DNA of 64,000 nucleotides, taken from assembly GCA_963576725.1 (NCBI GenBank), contig OY755247.1:14448526-14512525 (forward strand), in the 5' to 3' direction. This DNA is from Azorinus chamasolen (taxonomy: Eukaryota; Mollusca; Bivalvia; Cardiida; Solecurtidae). The notes below the pieces were generated by a model. The model made no database searches. It was not told where the DNA came from and saw only the letters and a list, made by a program, of their open reading frames with translations. Of the stretch, positions 21,356 to 30,843 are shown in pieces. The position numbers and the translations under genes are program-made. Every line of letters starts with the position of its first letter. Position 1 is the stretch's first letter.

Positions 21356-21724
21356 TGCTATGAATATTAGCATGAAGTATCATTAAACCTCATAGTTATT
21401 CATCGTTCTTGAGAAATCCCCCGGCAAATCAGGATTGATTAATATCTTTCTCAAGGTTTCAGTCTGACATTTCGCCAAGATATTGAAACCGACAGTATCG
21501 AAACATGCAACAATAAATCCCGGGCAATGCGACAGAATCTTTCTAACCATATACCGTTAATCAAATCTCTCTCCAAATTTAACCCTTTACTCCATAAATA
21601 TGTATTTCTACGCCTTTACAAATACAGTAGACCCAGATTAAACGGTTCCTGTAGAAATCATTTGATTCACGGTCTGCTCTGATAGCTTATGAAGTACATG
21701 TACATGTGATACATAATTATGATT

Positions 21725-22039
21725 TTGTGGGAGTGGTGGTCCAGTGGTAGGACGTTGGACTTGGGATCGAAGGGTCCCCGGTTCGAATCCTGCCATCGGA
21801 CTATCATAATTTTCCTGAGCAAAAACTGCATCCCACGTTTGCTCCTCTCTACCCAGGTGTATAAATGGGTACCTGTGAGGGAAATAAGTCAATGTGCCAT
21901 GGCTGCCTTAGGCGCCGAGTGTTAATGGCCGACTTATAACCCAGTGATCGGGGGGGGGGGGAGTTAAATTGTGAAGTCGGGAGAATATGTACATTGTATG
22001 TAGTTCCAGACTATAAACCTCACCTTTACCTTTACCTTT
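21725..22039 (+). mobile_element. tRNA-derived SINE
   Basis: A short retroposon that relies on a LINE for mobilisation and is transcribed by RNA polymerase III. The head (21725-21800) resembles a tRNA with internal A and B boxes. The body (21815-22010) includes ACCCAGGTGTATAAATGGGT and a G-run (21950-21961). The tail is ACCTTT repeated three times (22023-22039). ATGATT at 21719-21724 and 22040-22045 is a target-site duplication, which fixes the ends and shows insertion into TTAA-C. The anticodon position of the tRNA-like head reads TGG under a seven-base loop, so a proline tRNA origin is possible but weak. It is not a functional tRNA gene because acceptor-stem pairing is missing. Confidence 0.8.
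21737..21790 (+). promoter_or_regulatory. Internal RNA polymerase III promoter of the SINE
   Basis: A-box-like TGGTCCAGTGGT (21737-21748) and B-box GGTTCGAATCC (21780-21790), 43 bp start to start. The B box matches the GGTTCGANTCC consensus. Whether this copy is transcribed is unknown. Confidence 0.7.
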
Positions 22040-22245
22040 ATGATTCTACAGTTTCTGTTATGACTTCCTGTGCCATGCGCCATTATAAAATATCGATTAT
22101 TTCTCACATTAATATTCATGGAGTAAAAGGTTAATCAGTATAACCTGTCTAGATTCTTTCTTGGAACAATATTTTATATTTCAGTATTGTGTGTAATTGT
22201 TTGTACCGAATGAAGTTTAGACAGAGCTCGTTTTTCTGGACTCTT

Positions 22246-22472
22246 TTAACCCATTTGCTCCCACGATCCCATATATGGGACTTAGGCAAACAGTGTAGCC
22301 TCTGATCAGACGCCGCATAATTCGGCGACTGATCAGAGTCTACACTGTTTGCTGATAGGAATTTCATTATAAAACAAAACGAAATTGAAAATTTTGACCA
22401 GGCACCCTTAGATAAAAATGGACTGATCAAATATATAAGCAAGGAAGAATCCGCTGGGAGCAAATGGGTTAA
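22246..22472 (+). mobile_element. TTAA-F MITE, complete
   Basis: TTAACCCATTTGCTCCCACG and GGGAGCAAATGGGTTAA ends. The palindrome CAAACAGTGTAGCCTCTGAT pairs with ATCAGAGTCTACACTGTTTG around a different centre, GACGCCGCATAATTCGGCG. It belongs to the piggyBac-like group but lacks the GCTCC core. Confidence 0.75.
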
Positions 22473-23110
22473 GAAACGTTTATCTCTCTCAGATGACAAT
22501 ATGTGCGTGACAGATCCTCTATATCTTTATGTAGTGATTGAAATTATATTTTGTCCAATGGCGTTGCAGTATTTTTCAAATTCTCTGGCGATTTATTTTA
22601 GTAAATCAACCGTTACTGGCCATTTATTTAGTAAGTGTCTGTTTACCAAAGTAAGTGACAATTTACCCAGTAAGTTGGTCTATTTTATATTGCACCTGCG
22701 TTCAGAACCAGTTCAGGACAGGATACAATAGCAGCTAGCGGCTGAAGCCTGTTGGAGCAAATGAAATTGACATGACGCCTCGATATTCCGGACAGTCTTT
22801 TAGCAACTGATGTGGATTCAAGCTTTTAAAATTATTTCAAAAAGGGGGATACAAAAGACACAATTATCACAATAAATATTAAACTGATCTTTATAACTCT
22901 TGAAGTCATCATGCTGGACGTTAGCATTGAACATAAATGAAAAATAAACTAAAATTAAAAACAGTAATCATTTTTGCTGTCTCTTAACGAAAACAATGTT
23001 TTATGACACTCTCAGGGATTTGAATCACTAAACAATGTGTGTGTTGGTGGTAAAAGGGGATTTGTGAGTCTTTAGCTATAATTTGGAGCCAGGCCGGTTT
23101 GAAGTAGTGT
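22473..23110. other. No gene recognised
   Basis: ATTTAGTAA-type motifs recur at 22600-22680 (TTTATTTTAGTAAATC, TTATTTAGTAAGTG, TTTACCCAGTAAGT), a weak imperfect repeat. The remainder is AT-rich without features. Confidence 0.4.
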
Positions 23111-23545
23111 TTAACTCTTTCTCTAAGGAACATTTATAGATCTACACGAATTGATCAATTCAGGAATATTAATAACCCATTTGTTTAATAATGTAAACTT
23201 TTCAAGGGAACTTTTGGTTCAAACATAAACTGTAGGATTAGATCAATATAATTTTATACGGAAATAGAGCGAACCCTGATTAGACGTCTGGTCTTTGTCT
23301 ACTCTGTTTGCGATAAAGCGTTGATATGAGGGAAAGGGTTAAGACCGGTGTTTCCTCGATCGAATATAGACAGAGTTGATAAACTACTGTTGCTGGCAAT
23401 TTCGCTGATGGGGACACCAAGTTCTGCCTATAGAAGTCGTCTGTTCTTGGTCTACTCCGTTTGCATTTATACAAATAAACTTGGAAACTTTGGTCTACTC
23501 CGTTTGCAAATGTGTGAAACGCGTTTATATGAAGTAAAGGGTTAA
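23111..23545 (+). mobile_element. Two adjacent TTAA MITE remnants sharing one TTAA
   Basis: 23111-23342 is TTAA-bounded with a mostly deleted hairpin (GAGCGAACCCTGATTAGACG, TCTACTCTGTTTGCG) and ends AGGGAAAGGGTTAA. The next remnant shares that TTAA and ends AGTAAAGGGTTAA (23542-23545). It has GGTCTACTCCGTTTGCA twice, at about 23450 and 23492. Confidence 0.55.
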
Positions 23546-24143
23546 ACGATTTGTAGACATGTGCATTGACGAAAATGAATAAATCATCATTCTTGATAAT
23601 CCAATCGAAATCGCGGGAAATCTCTGCAAAGTACAATGTAATCACCTACCGGTTTTATTAGTGAAATTCTGAATATTGAGAACTTGAGTTGCCGTGACCT
23701 CATGTTTGGACAGTATTGGTTCATACATATTTCAATAAATCAAAATCCTCCATTTATAATTCGCTTGAATACCCACTGCTATTCTCGGAAAAATGTGGTG
23801 TTGCTGTCGGAAATGTATCGCGTCTCAGGTACATACAAGCGTTTGCCGCACGATACTCTTATGAAAGATGTGACGGGTGGTGACAGGCATGTATATTACA
23901 TAGGGCGCGCGACATTTTGTGAACAAAACATAATTTCAATCACTAAATTGGTTAGTATTTGTTAGTCAGCATTTACAAAATAAATTTATTTTTGTAATTG
24001 CTGACTAACAAACACTAACTAATATCTTTTCCTGTAAGTATAGACTATTTCTTTCTTCATAAGCTGCAGATGTCTATTCGGCTGTGACACCGCACACTAG
24101 TCAGCACTCGTGCTTTTCTCAAGGACACAATTTGTCCTACATG
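23546..24143. other. No supported gene; one strong hairpin
   Basis: 23951-23980 (GTTAGTATTTGTTAGTCAGC...) pairs with 23989-24019 across an 8-bp loop, an imperfect foldback with about 30-bp arms. A 93-codon open frame (23684-23965) runs into this hairpin and shows no family motif I recognise, so it is not called as a gene. Confidence 0.5.
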
Positions 24144-24565
24144 TTAACCCTTAGCCTGCCTCATATTTTATCACTCTGTCATCTTTAAATATTAATTAGG
24201 CAAATCTTTACAAAAATATACACGATATGTTGAAATCATTTTCCTAGGCAAAAGCATAGAGCATGCAAGCATGGATTTTTCCATGGCAAACATTGCAGAC
24301 CCAGATGAGAGGGGTACTACATTGTTTGCAAAAGCAATTACAGTAAAACCTCTCTATAACGGTCACTAAATTGTGTTAATTATTTGGTATTTAGGGCTGA
24401 TGGCTGCTTAAAGCAAGGTGAAAGTAAAACAGAACGCTCCAATAGGAGCGTTCTGTTTTACTTTCACCTTGCTTTAAGCAGCCACCTGCCTTTAATACAA
24501 AATACTTGGTGTAATTTAGTGGTCGTTATGGAGAGGGTTTACTGTATGTGACTGGCAGGCAATGG
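24144..24565 (+). mobile_element. TTAA-H MITE with nested TA-1
   Basis: TTAACCCTTAGCCTGCCTCA opens it; AAATATTAATTAGGCAAATC and TTCCATGGCAAACATTGCAG match the copy at 29694-29940. The right end GTGACTGGCAGG is preserved but its TTAA has decayed. Confidence 0.65.
24341..24544. mobile_element. TA-1 MITE, complete, nested
   Basis: CAGTAAAACCTCTCTATAAC to GTTATGGAGAGGGTTTACTG with TA on both sides (24339-24340 and 24545-24546). The palindrome has about 47-bp arms around GCTCCAATAGGAGC (24436-24449). Confidence 0.85.
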
Positions 24566-24639
24566 AGTAGAGAAATTATAAAACCCGTATACGAAGACCG
24601 AAAACTGTCAGCAAATTCCTTCGAAATTATCGCTTTTGC

Positions 24640-24840
24640 TACCAAATATTGTCGTCGTCTGCATAATTTGCGGTCTGCAAGAAGTTTCGTTTTATTTAAT
24701 TTTCTCCCTCTTTCTTTCAAAAACACTACCAAAGAAAAAAACAGTTTGGATCCTGATGAGATGCCGGGTTCGTCGGCGTCTCATCTGGATCCAAACTGTT
24801 TGCATAGGGAATAATATTTGCGACATTGGCAGCGGACGAA
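24640..24840 (+). mobile_element. TTAA-E MITE, ends decayed
   Basis: TTGTCGTCGTCTGCATAATT, then palindrome ACAGTTTGGATCCTGATGAG / CTCATCTGGATCCAAACTGT with centre ATGCCGGGTTCGTCGGCGT, then GCGACATTGGCAGCGGA. The family matches 53108-53311. Confidence 0.65.
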
Positions 24841-24952
24841 TTATTCCTTCGTTTGGTAAGCGCGGGCTAACCGACATTTGTAAACAACTCGGGCAACAGC
24901 TTGGCAAAAGCTTGATCCGATATTAAGATACAATTTTATATCAGACTAAGAA

Positions 24953-25171
24953 TTAACTCTTTGCACGCTAGCGATGAAATCGTGATTACATGTACCTATG
25001 CAAACAGTTTGGATCCAGATGAGACGCTGGATAATGCGGTGTTTCATCAGTATCCAAACTTTTTGTCATCTTGACCATATTTTGCAAAGAAATGAGAGAA
25101 ATTTTATTTTTAGAATTGAAGCAGACGACAATTGTTGCAGACGAAAAAATACTTAACGTGCAAAGAGTTAG
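24953..25171 (+). mobile_element. TTAA-E-related MITE
   Basis: TTAACTCTTTGCACGCTAGC and GTGCAAAGAGTTAG ends. The hairpin AAACAGTTTGGATCCAGATG pairs with CATCAGTATCCAAACTTTTT around GAGACGCTGGATAATGCGGT. Confidence 0.65.
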
Positions 25172-25256
25172 CAAGGCGAATTTCCTGCCAAATAATGCTA
25201 GTTCTGTACACCAACAAGTAACTGTCCCTGTTAATATTGGCATCGTAGTTCCACCA

Positions 25257-25454
25257 TACTGCAAAACACTCTCTAAACCGGAAGTTCAAAATAGCATCAA
25301 TGCCGGACTTCAAGACAGATGACAGCTTAATGCGGAGTGAAAACACCCAAAGGAGCTTTCTGTGTGACTTTCGCCCTCCATTAAGAAGCCACCTGCATAA
25401 AATACTTAAATTCTTCTTCATTAGAGTTCTGGTTTAGATACGTGTTTTGCAGTA
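25257..25454. mobile_element. TA-4 MITE, diverged
   Basis: ACTGCAAAACACTCTCTAAA and GTTTAGATACGTGTTTTGCAG ends. The arms (GCTTAATGCGGAGTGAAAAC / GACTTTCGCCCTCCATTAAG) meet at CCCAAAGGAGC. Confidence 0.6.
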
Positions 25455-25559
25455 TATAGTTGTCCTACTTGTCCTACTTGTCCATCGCAAGACGTGTCCT
25501 TTTCTACAGATAGACTGCATTTAAAATCAGCGCGTACTAAACTCTTGTAAGCCTCATCC

Positions 25560-25690
25560 AGCTATCCGCGATCTGAGTGACATTTGCAAACAGCTTGAAT
25601 CCAGATGAGACGCCGAGTAACTCGGCGTCTGATCAGAATCCAAGCCGTTTGACACTGAGTCAATGGTATCGCAAACGTTTGTGTCATAAA
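25560..25690. repeat. Hairpin repeat with GCCGAGTAACTCGGC centre
   Basis: TGACATTTGCAAACAGCTTG, AATCCAGATGAGACGCCGAG and its complement around AGTAACT. Relatives lie at 4565, 30000, 31262 and 54540. Flanking ends are not clear enough to assign a TTAA or TA family. Confidence 0.5.
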
Positions 25691-25772
25691 ACCTGGTCTA
25701 TAGTTTCTCGAGATAATGATGGCATCGGAGGTAGTCAAATTAGAACACAGATCCGAATTTGACCAGACTATT

Positions 25773-25965
25773 CAGAGCTACAGATAACGGTACGCACTCA
25801 AATACTAAAATCGTCATTTCTCCACCAAGCCCTATGCTGTGACCACTCTTCAGAATCGTCTCTAAGAGACGATTCTAAAGAGTGGTCACAACACAGGGTT
25901 TGGTGGAGAAATAAAGAAGTTATACGTGAAAATATTTTAATTTAAGCATTTTATCTGTAGCTCTG
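25773..25965. mobile_element. TA-6 MITE, complete
   Basis: CAGAGCTACAGATAACGGTA to TTATCTGTAGCTCTG. The palindrome CTCCACCAAGCCCTATGCTG and its complement close on GTCTCTAAGAGAC. Confidence 0.8.
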
Positions 25966-26033
25966 ATACATTATTTTTCAAGCTGCGTATTCATCTGATA
26001 AAGGCGCCGTATAGTTCTTACATTAATCTTACA

Positions 26034-26237
26034 TTAATCCGTTACTCCATGAATATTCATATAAGAAATAATGACATCACGAATATAAATTAGATTAATC
26101 GTTATAAAATCACACGGACACGGGAAGGTTTGGCCATGACTGAAATTGTGGAGTCAAATCTATATTATATACCGTCTGATCTGGGTCTGCTCTCTTTGCA
26201 AACGCATAGAAATGCATATTAATGGAGGAAAGGGATA
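26034..26237 (-). mobile_element. TTAA-C MITE, reverse, one arm lost
   Basis: TTAATCCGTTACTCCATGAA opens it and GGAGGAAAGGGATAAA closes it. Only one palindrome arm remains (ACCGTCTGATCTGGGTCTGC), deleted precisely up to the centre. Confidence 0.65.
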
Positions 26238-26429
26238 AATGAATTATGACGCATATTTCCCCAACGATAAAAACAGATGAACAAATGAGTGATTTCTATT
26301 GGCGTATTGTTTACAAAGAAACTTCTATTTATATGTGCAGACTTTTTCCGTTTGTAAAGTTATCCAGACTCATTTATCAATTTGATTAAATGAAATGAAT
26401 GAACCCCTCTCAGCAGAAATTTTAATAAA

Positions 26430-26606
26430 GAAGACTTTATGTATTTTAGGCGGATGGCTGCTTCATGAAGGATGAAAACAAGGCAGAAAATCCTAGAAGA
26501 GAAGCTTTCTGTATGCCGTTCACTCTGCAATAAGATCTCACCTGTTTTAAAGACCGACAATGATAGTAATTTGAACATCCGTTTTAGAAGCGTTTTGCAG
26601 TATTGG
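26430..26606. mobile_element. TA-4-like MITE, strongly decayed
   Basis: GGCGGATGGCTGCTTCATGA and the loosely complementary CTGCAATAAGATCTCACCTG surround ATCCTAGAAGAGAAGC. The right end reads GAAGCGTTTTGCAG. Confidence 0.5.
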
Positions 26607-26879
26607 AATAAATAAACAGGATAAAAATCACCTAACAACCATAATCTTGTTATGAATCTTACTTTTACACTGTCATTGAAATATCAAGGACACCAATTGA
26701 GGGGAAAAAATCTTCGAAAACGCACATGTTCCTGATTATGCTGTCAATAGATATCAATGGATAACGACAGCTAGAGAATGTGTATGTCCAATACAATTAT
26801 GTATGTCTTTAAAGAAAGTATTGTAATTGATAAGGAAATCAAATACATTGTTTTACATACTAGGCAATTGTTTGTAAGT

Positions 26880-27203
26880 AAAGTTGAACTTCGATATCTC
26901 GAACTTCAAGGGACTATATAAATTAGTTCGAGATAACAGAAATTCGAGTTATCCGAATTGTAATCTGGACAATTTCTCAAGTACGTAACTTAATGCAGCT
27001 CTACAGTAATGCTGAAAGCTCCTACAGGAGCTTTCAGCATTACTGTAGAACTGCATTAAGCCGTGAAATGTGTTTCTAGATAATTATGCGTAGTGATACA
27101 TTTTAGAGTAATTCTGTACTGAGATTTTGGAAAGACCGAACTTTTAGTTCGAGTTATCCCGAACTTCGAGTTATCCGAGTTCGAGATATCAAAGTTCAAC
27201 TGT
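26880..27203. mobile_element. TA-5 MITE, complete long foldback
   Basis: GTTGAACTTCGATATCTCGA and TCGAGATATCAAAGTTCAAC ends. The inner palindrome AATGCAGCTCTACAGTAATG to its complement has core GCTCCTACAGGAGC (27018-27031). Positions 27004 and 27045 carry a paired change (ACAG/CTGT where relatives read AAAG/CTTT). Fragments occur at 48733 and 54986. Confidence 0.75.
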
Positions 27204-27744
27204 AGTTCTCAGTGAAAGATATATTGTCACTGTTCAAGCAATGAAGTTATCACTTTTAAGCAGTGAAATATCACATTTTACCGCAAGTATTCGTTTTATG
27301 TCCTTCGGTCCTATATTACAAATGAATTACCTCCCTGAAGGAAGTTGTGCATACTGCAGTTGTCCAAACTGTCAAAATGGCGAATAAAGTATATGGCGAA
27401 ACTATTTGGAAATGAAGGAGTTTGTAGAGAGTTGTTTGAACACTATAATTAAGATGGAGTATATATACTTCAATGTGAACCAAACTATTCCATGAGCAGC
27501 AGAGCATATTCTGCACAGATGATTCCGTCTGGGCATGGTCTACTCTGTTTGGATAAAGCGTTCAATGTGAATGTGCACTATTGTTTGGAAAACAATAAAA
27601 GCCAGACCTGAAAAAGAAACGAGGAAACTGACATGAACATTGCTAACTTTTCGTGTTTTCACAACATAAGAAGTCTGTGATTTATACCTGCAGATCAATT
27701 TAATGCATTGCGCTCCCGCTTTCTTCCAGCTGTAACTAAGACAG
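27204..27744. other. No gene called upstream of the candidate exon
   Basis: 27505-27560 has a half hairpin (GATTCCGTCTGGGCATGGTC, TACTCTGTTTGGATAAAGCG) of the TTAA-C/B kind. TTTCTTCCAG at 27719-27728 and AACTAAGACAG at 27734-27744 could serve as splice acceptors for the reading frame that starts at 27745. The rest is AT-rich. Confidence 0.4.
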
Positions 27745-28056
27745 ATGGCACAGAATATGCGCCCACGACATTCAGAGGGTTTTGTCATGAATACAATGGT
27801 CAAAAGAAACAAAATTGACATTACGAATGACAGTGAGTTTGAACAGACAATGGCCGTTCTCAAAGCAAACCAAAATCAGCTAAATGAATTAAGTTACGGA
27901 AAACAAACCCAAAACCGACAGCCATTTTACAAGAATGTAAATTTAGAGATCTTGTATCAGAGTGAAAATCATGGGATACAAAAGTCCAAGAGCTCGTGTC
28001 CATTCAATATTGCTAATATATTGGAATACGATCATGATGGGAGATACATGCGTTGA
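27745..28056 (+). CDS. Candidate exon or short ORF, unknown function
   Basis: An open frame of 103 codons from ATG to TGA with mixed polar composition (M-A-Q-N-M-R-P start, then E-F-E-Q-T-M-A-V-L-K-A-N-Q). It lies outside recognised repeats and directly follows pyrimidine-rich acceptor-like sequence. The N-Q-rich middle and absence of simple repeats look more protein-like than the other non-repeat frames here. No signal peptide, membrane segment or known domain is seen. A donor site compatible in phase with the exon at 28792 was not found, so a link is unproven. A strong palindrome begins 26 bp after the stop. It may equally be a chance frame. Confidence 0.25.
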   Translation: MAQNMRPRHSEGFVMNTMVKRNKIDITNDSEFEQTMAVLKANQNQLNELSYGKQTQNRQPFYKNVNLEILYQSENHGIQKSKSSCPFNIANILEYDHDGRYMR

Positions 28057-28081
28057 GGTTGGGAGATTATAACTTCTGGGC

Positions 28082-28251
28082 CCATGCTTATAAAGCTTTT
28101 AGTTGAGTCTGAGATCGTTCTCAAGCTTTTGATTGGTCAGATTTGAGCCTTTGGCTCAAATCTGACCAATCAAAAGCTTGAGAACTCAAATCTGACCAAT
28201 CAAAAGCCTGAGAACGAAACTCAGACTCAACTAAAAGCTTTATAAGCATGG
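28082..28251. repeat. Long palindrome with a duplicated arm segment
   Basis: The left arm (28082-28148, CCATGCTTATAAAGCTTTTA...) pairs with the right arm (28153-28251) around a TTT loop. The right arm contains a tandem repeat of about 30 bp (TCAAATCTGACCAATCAAAA...) absent from the left. Arms are about 67 bp and nearly perfect. Confidence 0.85.
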
Positions 28252-28291
28252 ACCCTGTTATATGAGTATCGTCGTGTTGACTACATCATTC

Positions 28292-28426
28292 TTAACCATT
28301 TCCCTGTTGAATATTCATTTAAGAAATGAAATAATGACGTCATGAATATAAACTAGTTAATGCTCCTTTTGGGTAGATTCATTCAAAGAGGTTGGGTCTA
28401 AAATAGCCTATGGAGGAATGGGTTAA
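28292..28426. mobile_element. Hybrid TTAA element: TTAA-C left end, TTAA-D right end
   Basis: TTAACCATTTCCCTGTTGAA and GACGTCATGAATATAAACTAG match a TTAA-C end. From about 28357 AATGCTCCTTTTGGGTAGAT and TTCAAAGAGGTTGGGTCTAA match TTAA-D, ending GGAATGGGTTAA. Both outer TTAA sites are kept, so this could have moved as a unit. Confidence 0.6.
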
Positions 28427-28791
28427 ACAGCTTGAATACTGATGAGACGCCGAGTTACTCGGCATCTTATCTGGATCAAAGGTGTTCGCTAGTGCCAGTC
28501 AGGTCGCGCTTAGGATGACAATGGTTAATGCAGATATTATGACTTACAAAACGAGAGCCATGCAAACCCACCAGTCATATTGGTTTATGACTGGTGTAAA
28601 ATTCCTTTTTTATTTGTACCACACTTTTTCCAAAACATTATTTCCTTAATTTCAGAAGTTTAAGACCTAGAGATTACGTCGACCTAGAAACACCACATAA
28701 ATGCCCAGTACATCTGTTCAACACATAATTATGCTGTGAAATGACCACAGGACCATCCTTCATGATGACAGTTCCTTCTTCCTAACCACAG
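28427..28791. other. Presumed intron or intergenic sequence
   Basis: A hairpin remnant (GATGAGACGCCGAGTTACTC, GGCATCTTATCTGGATC) lies at 28440-28480. The sequence then becomes pyrimidine-rich toward the acceptor at 28791 (TTCCTTCTTCCTAACCACAG). Confidence 0.4.
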
Positions 28792-28911
28792 GTTCTGGCA
28801 ACCATCCACAGTAGTGTACAAACCGCTAACAGGGCTGAACGAAATTTACAAATTCATGGACGAAATGAAAGGTGATGCCGGTAGTGAAAATGCACGAATC
28901 ACATCATACAG
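28792..28911 (+). CDS. Candidate internal exon, 40 codons, unknown protein
   Basis: 120 bp bounded by a good acceptor (TTCCTTCTTCCTAACCACAG, 28772-28791) and a good donor (CAG then GTAATC at 28912). Only one frame is open without stops and both ends have phase 2, so the exon is symmetric. The peptide begins F-W-Q-P-S-T-V-V-Y-K-P-L and continues G-L-N-E-I-Y-K-F-M-D-E-M-K, which resembles a folded amphipathic segment. It matches no repeat family in the window. I do not recognise the protein. Neighbouring exons were not identified, so this may be one exon of a large-intron gene or a chance combination. Confidence 0.4.
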
Positions 28912-29098
28912 GTAATCAAACATTATTGCGAAATTATAACCAAATTAAATTTTAGACCGATACTAACGTTTTTACATAACAGTCACGTTTTCTTGAAAAT
29001 CACCATATACCGCACGACAATTCTTGCTCTGTGAATTAAAGAAAGTATTTAAGAGAATTTAAACATATTTTATTAATATTAATTTTACTTTTATTGTA

Positions 29099-29299
29099 CA
29101 GTAGAACCCCTCTAATGCGATCAATGAATGGATAAACATAGCTGCCTTTATAAGCAGGTGGCTGCTTAATACAGAACGAAAGTAATGCAGAAAGCTCCTT
29201 TAGCTTCCTGCATAACTTGCGTCCTGTATTAAGCTACCACCTACCCATGGCACCCAAAATTATGTCCCTTATGGTGGTCGCATTAGAGGGGTTTTACTG
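29099..29299. mobile_element. TA-3 MITE, core shortened
   Basis: CAGTAGAACCCCTCTAATGC to GCATTAGAGGGGTTTTACTG, TA-flanked. The palindrome centre reads AAAGCTCCTTTAGCTTCCTG, a deletion across the GGAGC half. Confidence 0.75.
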
Positions 29300-29384
29300 T
29301 ATTTATCAATTCAATAGAGGTATGTTATTGTATAAATGGAGCAAGTATCCTCCTTACAGTGAGAGACACGAGTCACTAATACCC

Positions 29385-29470
29385 TTTGCAAACAGTGTAC
29401 CCACAGATTAGAGGGCTACTAGCAGAACTCTCTCATCAGGGTCTGCACTGTATATCATAATACACTTTTC
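29385..29470. mobile_element. Hairpin fragment of the TTAA-H/I kind
   Basis: GCAAACAGTGTACCCACAGA and CTCATCAGGGTCTGCACTGT form an imperfect palindrome around GGCTACTAGCAGAAC. Confidence 0.45.
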
Positions 29471-29495
29471 TTTATAAAAAAAACTCTAAATATTC

Positions 29496-29643
29496 ACCAT
29501 AAGCTTGGCCTGTTTTAATTTGGAATACTCCATTTGAAAATTCAGCGTTGTTTGGGTTAAAATATCACTTAATATTCACCATAAGTTTACCTGTTTAAAC
29601 CTTGGAATCGTCCATTTGAAAACTCTGCATTGTAACGGTTAAA
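29496..29643. repeat. Direct tandem duplication, about 77 bp
   Basis: ATTCACCATAAGCTTGGCCT...TCCATTTGAAAATTCAGCG is followed by ATTCACCATAAGTTTACCTG...TCCATTTGAAAACTCTGCA. Confidence 0.7.
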
Positions 29644-29693
29644 GCTGTCTTAGTGTCACGTGATTCAAATCTGACCACCATATGTTAACATTT

Positions 29694-29940
29694 AGCCTGC
29701 CACATATTTTTTATCAGTCTACCCTCTATGAATATTAATTAGGCAAATCTTTACAAAAATATACATGGTTATACTTATATTGAACTGATTTCCTAGGCAA
29801 AAGCATATAGCATGCATGCATGGATTTTCCATGGCAAACAGTGCAGACTCAGAAAAGAGAACTCCTATAGGAGCTCTCTCATCTGGGTCTACACTGTTTG
29901 CAGATGCAACAATAGTTGTGACTGGCAGGTTATAGGTTAA
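29694..29940 (+). mobile_element. TTAA-H MITE, complete
   Basis: TTAACATTTAGCCTGCCACA and TGGCAGGTTATAGGTTAA ends. The hairpin ACAGTGCAGACTCAGAAAAG pairs loosely with CTCATCTGGGTCTACACTGT around ACTCCTATAGGAGC. Confidence 0.75.
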
Positions 29941-29999
29941 CCTTTATTCTACTGTAAAAAAATATGCCTGCTCAAATTTGAATCTGGTGCCATTTCGAA

Positions 30000-30115
30000 T
30001 ACTTCCGATTCAATCAAGCAGTTGAAAAACTATTGACAAAGTGTCAACCGGCTTAGACCCTGATGTGACATCGATTTACTCCAGATCTCATATGTAGTCC
30101 AAGCTGTTTGCAAAA
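30000..30115. repeat. Decayed hairpin repeat
   Basis: AAAACTATTGACAAAGTGTC followed by GGCTTAGACCCTGATGTGAC and GATCTCATATGTAGTCCAAG; same family as 25560-25690 and 54580-54665. Confidence 0.45.
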
Positions 30116-30151
30116 TGCGAGGGATAGTAGCGGGATAAGGGTAGAAAGTGT

Positions 30152-30384
30152 CTTAACCCTTCTCTTGCTGAATTTTAAAATACATTGCTCCTTCTTTACT
30201 CATGCCCTGTTGTATAATTACATATATATTCACTGTGTACAAGTATTTCGCTGTGCAATCACTGCTGTTGAGTGCACTGGTTACATAATCAACTTGTAAA
30301 TAGTGCAGACCCTGATGAGACAGCTCCTGAGTCTTCACTATTTACAGGTAGGTATATTGACGTGAATAGCGAGCGAAGGGTTAA
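30152..30384 (-). mobile_element. TTAA-A MITE, reverse, half hairpin
   Basis: TTAACCCTTCTCTTGCTGAA and AGCGAGCGAAGGGTTAA. The palindrome arm GTGCAGACCCTGATGAGACA reaches AGCTCCTGAG and the opposite arm survives only as GTCTTCACTATTTAC. Confidence 0.75.
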
Positions 30385-30843
30385 CATAAATGTTATAACA
30401 CGTTCCTTTGCAAAATGCAATCAACGTTTTGTTATTGAATTATCTTCCACAGCACACATTTCTAAAAACAACAGGTAACTCACTTAAAGTGTTTTTCTCG
30501 GAAAGAAAATGAATTAATAAAAATAACTATCAAAACATGCTAAAAACCTACATCAAATAATCTAATCGCGGATTTCTGGTTTTAATGGTTTGCAGTTATA
30601 GTTTGGCCGTTGCGGCTACATGCAAATTAAGTTCCAAAAGAACGAGAGTGTGTTCACAATTGCCATATCTCAACACAAGGAAATATACACGCGGTTCGCT
30701 TGCACATTACATGTGTATTATGCGTAACAGTTGCTCAAAGAAATGAATTTGAAATGTACATTGTATTTAGATGCCGATTTGTTTTGCTGAACTATTATAA
30801 AGCAATATAAGAAGACATCAGATAATATCAGACAATCTTCTTT
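30385..30843. other. No gene recognised
   Basis: AT-rich sequence with no long open frame on the plus strand; the minus-strand frame of 76 codons enters the neighbouring TTAA-D hairpin and is not credible. Confidence 0.5.

Larger units (their letters stand above)
21579..22134 (+). mobile_element. TTAA-C MITE hosting a SINE
   Basis: TTAA 21579-21582 with CCCTTTACTCCATAAATATG on the left; TTCATGGAGTAAAAGGTTAA on the right (TTAA 22131-22134). The hairpin is mutated (CGGTTCCTGTAGAAATCATT). The SINE sits inside the right half. Confidence 0.75.

Noticed and set aside
21725..21800. Functional tRNA gene
   Set aside because: A and B boxes are present, but acceptor-stem pairing is missing and the sequence continues into a SINE body with target duplications.
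23684..23965. 93-codon reading frame
   Set aside because: It ends in a hairpin, has no recognised motif and lacks convincing splice signals at both ends.
27540..27863. Minus-strand 107-codon hydrophobic frame
   Set aside because: It overlaps the better candidate on the plus strand and runs into a MITE remnant; hydrophobic bias fits AT-rich antisense.
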